Shown here: one piece after another, positions 59,881 to 60,000 of the stretch
Position numbering within the stretch: the stretch's first letter is position 1
How the letters are laid out: every line of letters starts with the position of its first letter
Origin: Membranipora membranacea
Taxonomy: Eukaryota > Bryozoa > Gymnolaemata > Cheilostomatida > Membraniporidae
NCBI GenBank assembly: GCA_914767715.1
Contig: OU612067.1
Coordinates: forward strand, 29,860,162-29,920,161
Length of the DNA stretch: 60,000 nt
Reading direction: 5' to 3'
Notes under the pieces: model-generated
The model's input: the letters and a program-made list of their open reading frames with translations, nothing else
Told to the model about the DNA's origin: nothing
Databases searched by the model: none
Made by a program: the position numbers and the translations under genes

Positions 59881-60000
59881 GAAGATAGTTGGGTCTGCTC
59901 AAACCACCATACACTATTTACAATATCAAACTGTGTAAAATCCTGAGTAGGCAGGATAGGTAAACAAAAATATTTACCCGTCTGAAAGTTCCTGGAGAAA

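Overview
The window is eukaryotic and almost certainly from an invertebrate animal. It is AT-rich, intron-rich DNA with GT-AG splice sites, secreted Cys-rich/lectin-like genes, several non-LTR retrotransposon relics and many foldback or tandem repeats. I found no bacterial operon, rRNA, tRNA or CRISPR array. The species cannot be named from the sequence. Most genes had to be assembled by hand from short exons, using splice signals, reading phase and comparison between copies inside the window.

Positions 1-37,300 hold a cluster of one gene family: a signal peptide exon, a six-Cys PAN/apple-like exon, then a fucolectin/tachylectin-4/pentraxin-like (FTP, F5/8C-like) domain. Gene 1 (+, 379-2757) and gene 2 (+, 11502-16847) look intact. 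A third gene (-, 37295-29728) is intact apart from one mutated splice donor. Two minus-strand copies are pseudogenes (about 10.4-5.8 kb and 28.4-23.0 kb). Each pseudogene carries one copy of the same 3.2-3.8 kb DNA transposon, with terminal inverted repeats beginning CTCAGTTC. The genes share introns and flanks, so the cluster grew by duplication and inversion and was then broken by insertions. A symmetric 90-nt exon (exon 5) has been deleted, lost its donor, or been truncated in separate copies.

Intron 3 of the minus-strand gene holds a decayed large repeated protein gene (30.7-34.0 kb, +) ending in a Cys-rich CXC-like motif, followed by tandem repeats.

From 37.3 to 47 kb there is little coding sequence: foldback elements (38.2 and 43.1 kb), the 3' exons of a single-pass membrane protein with a Tyr-rich tail (-, 42.5-41.5 kb), and a broken LINE (+, 45.2-46.7 kb).

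From 47 to 54 kb there are LINE pieces on both strands and a phase-consistent chain of putative exons (-, 50.8-48.4 kb) of an unrecognised gene.

From 54.1 to 59.6 kb a minus-strand gene of at least nine exons encodes a zinc-finger plus tyrosine-recombinase-like (Crypton-like) protein with an acidic linker and a C-terminal W-T-x-E-E segment. Its linker exon is tandemly duplicated, and a LINE sits in the intron beside it.
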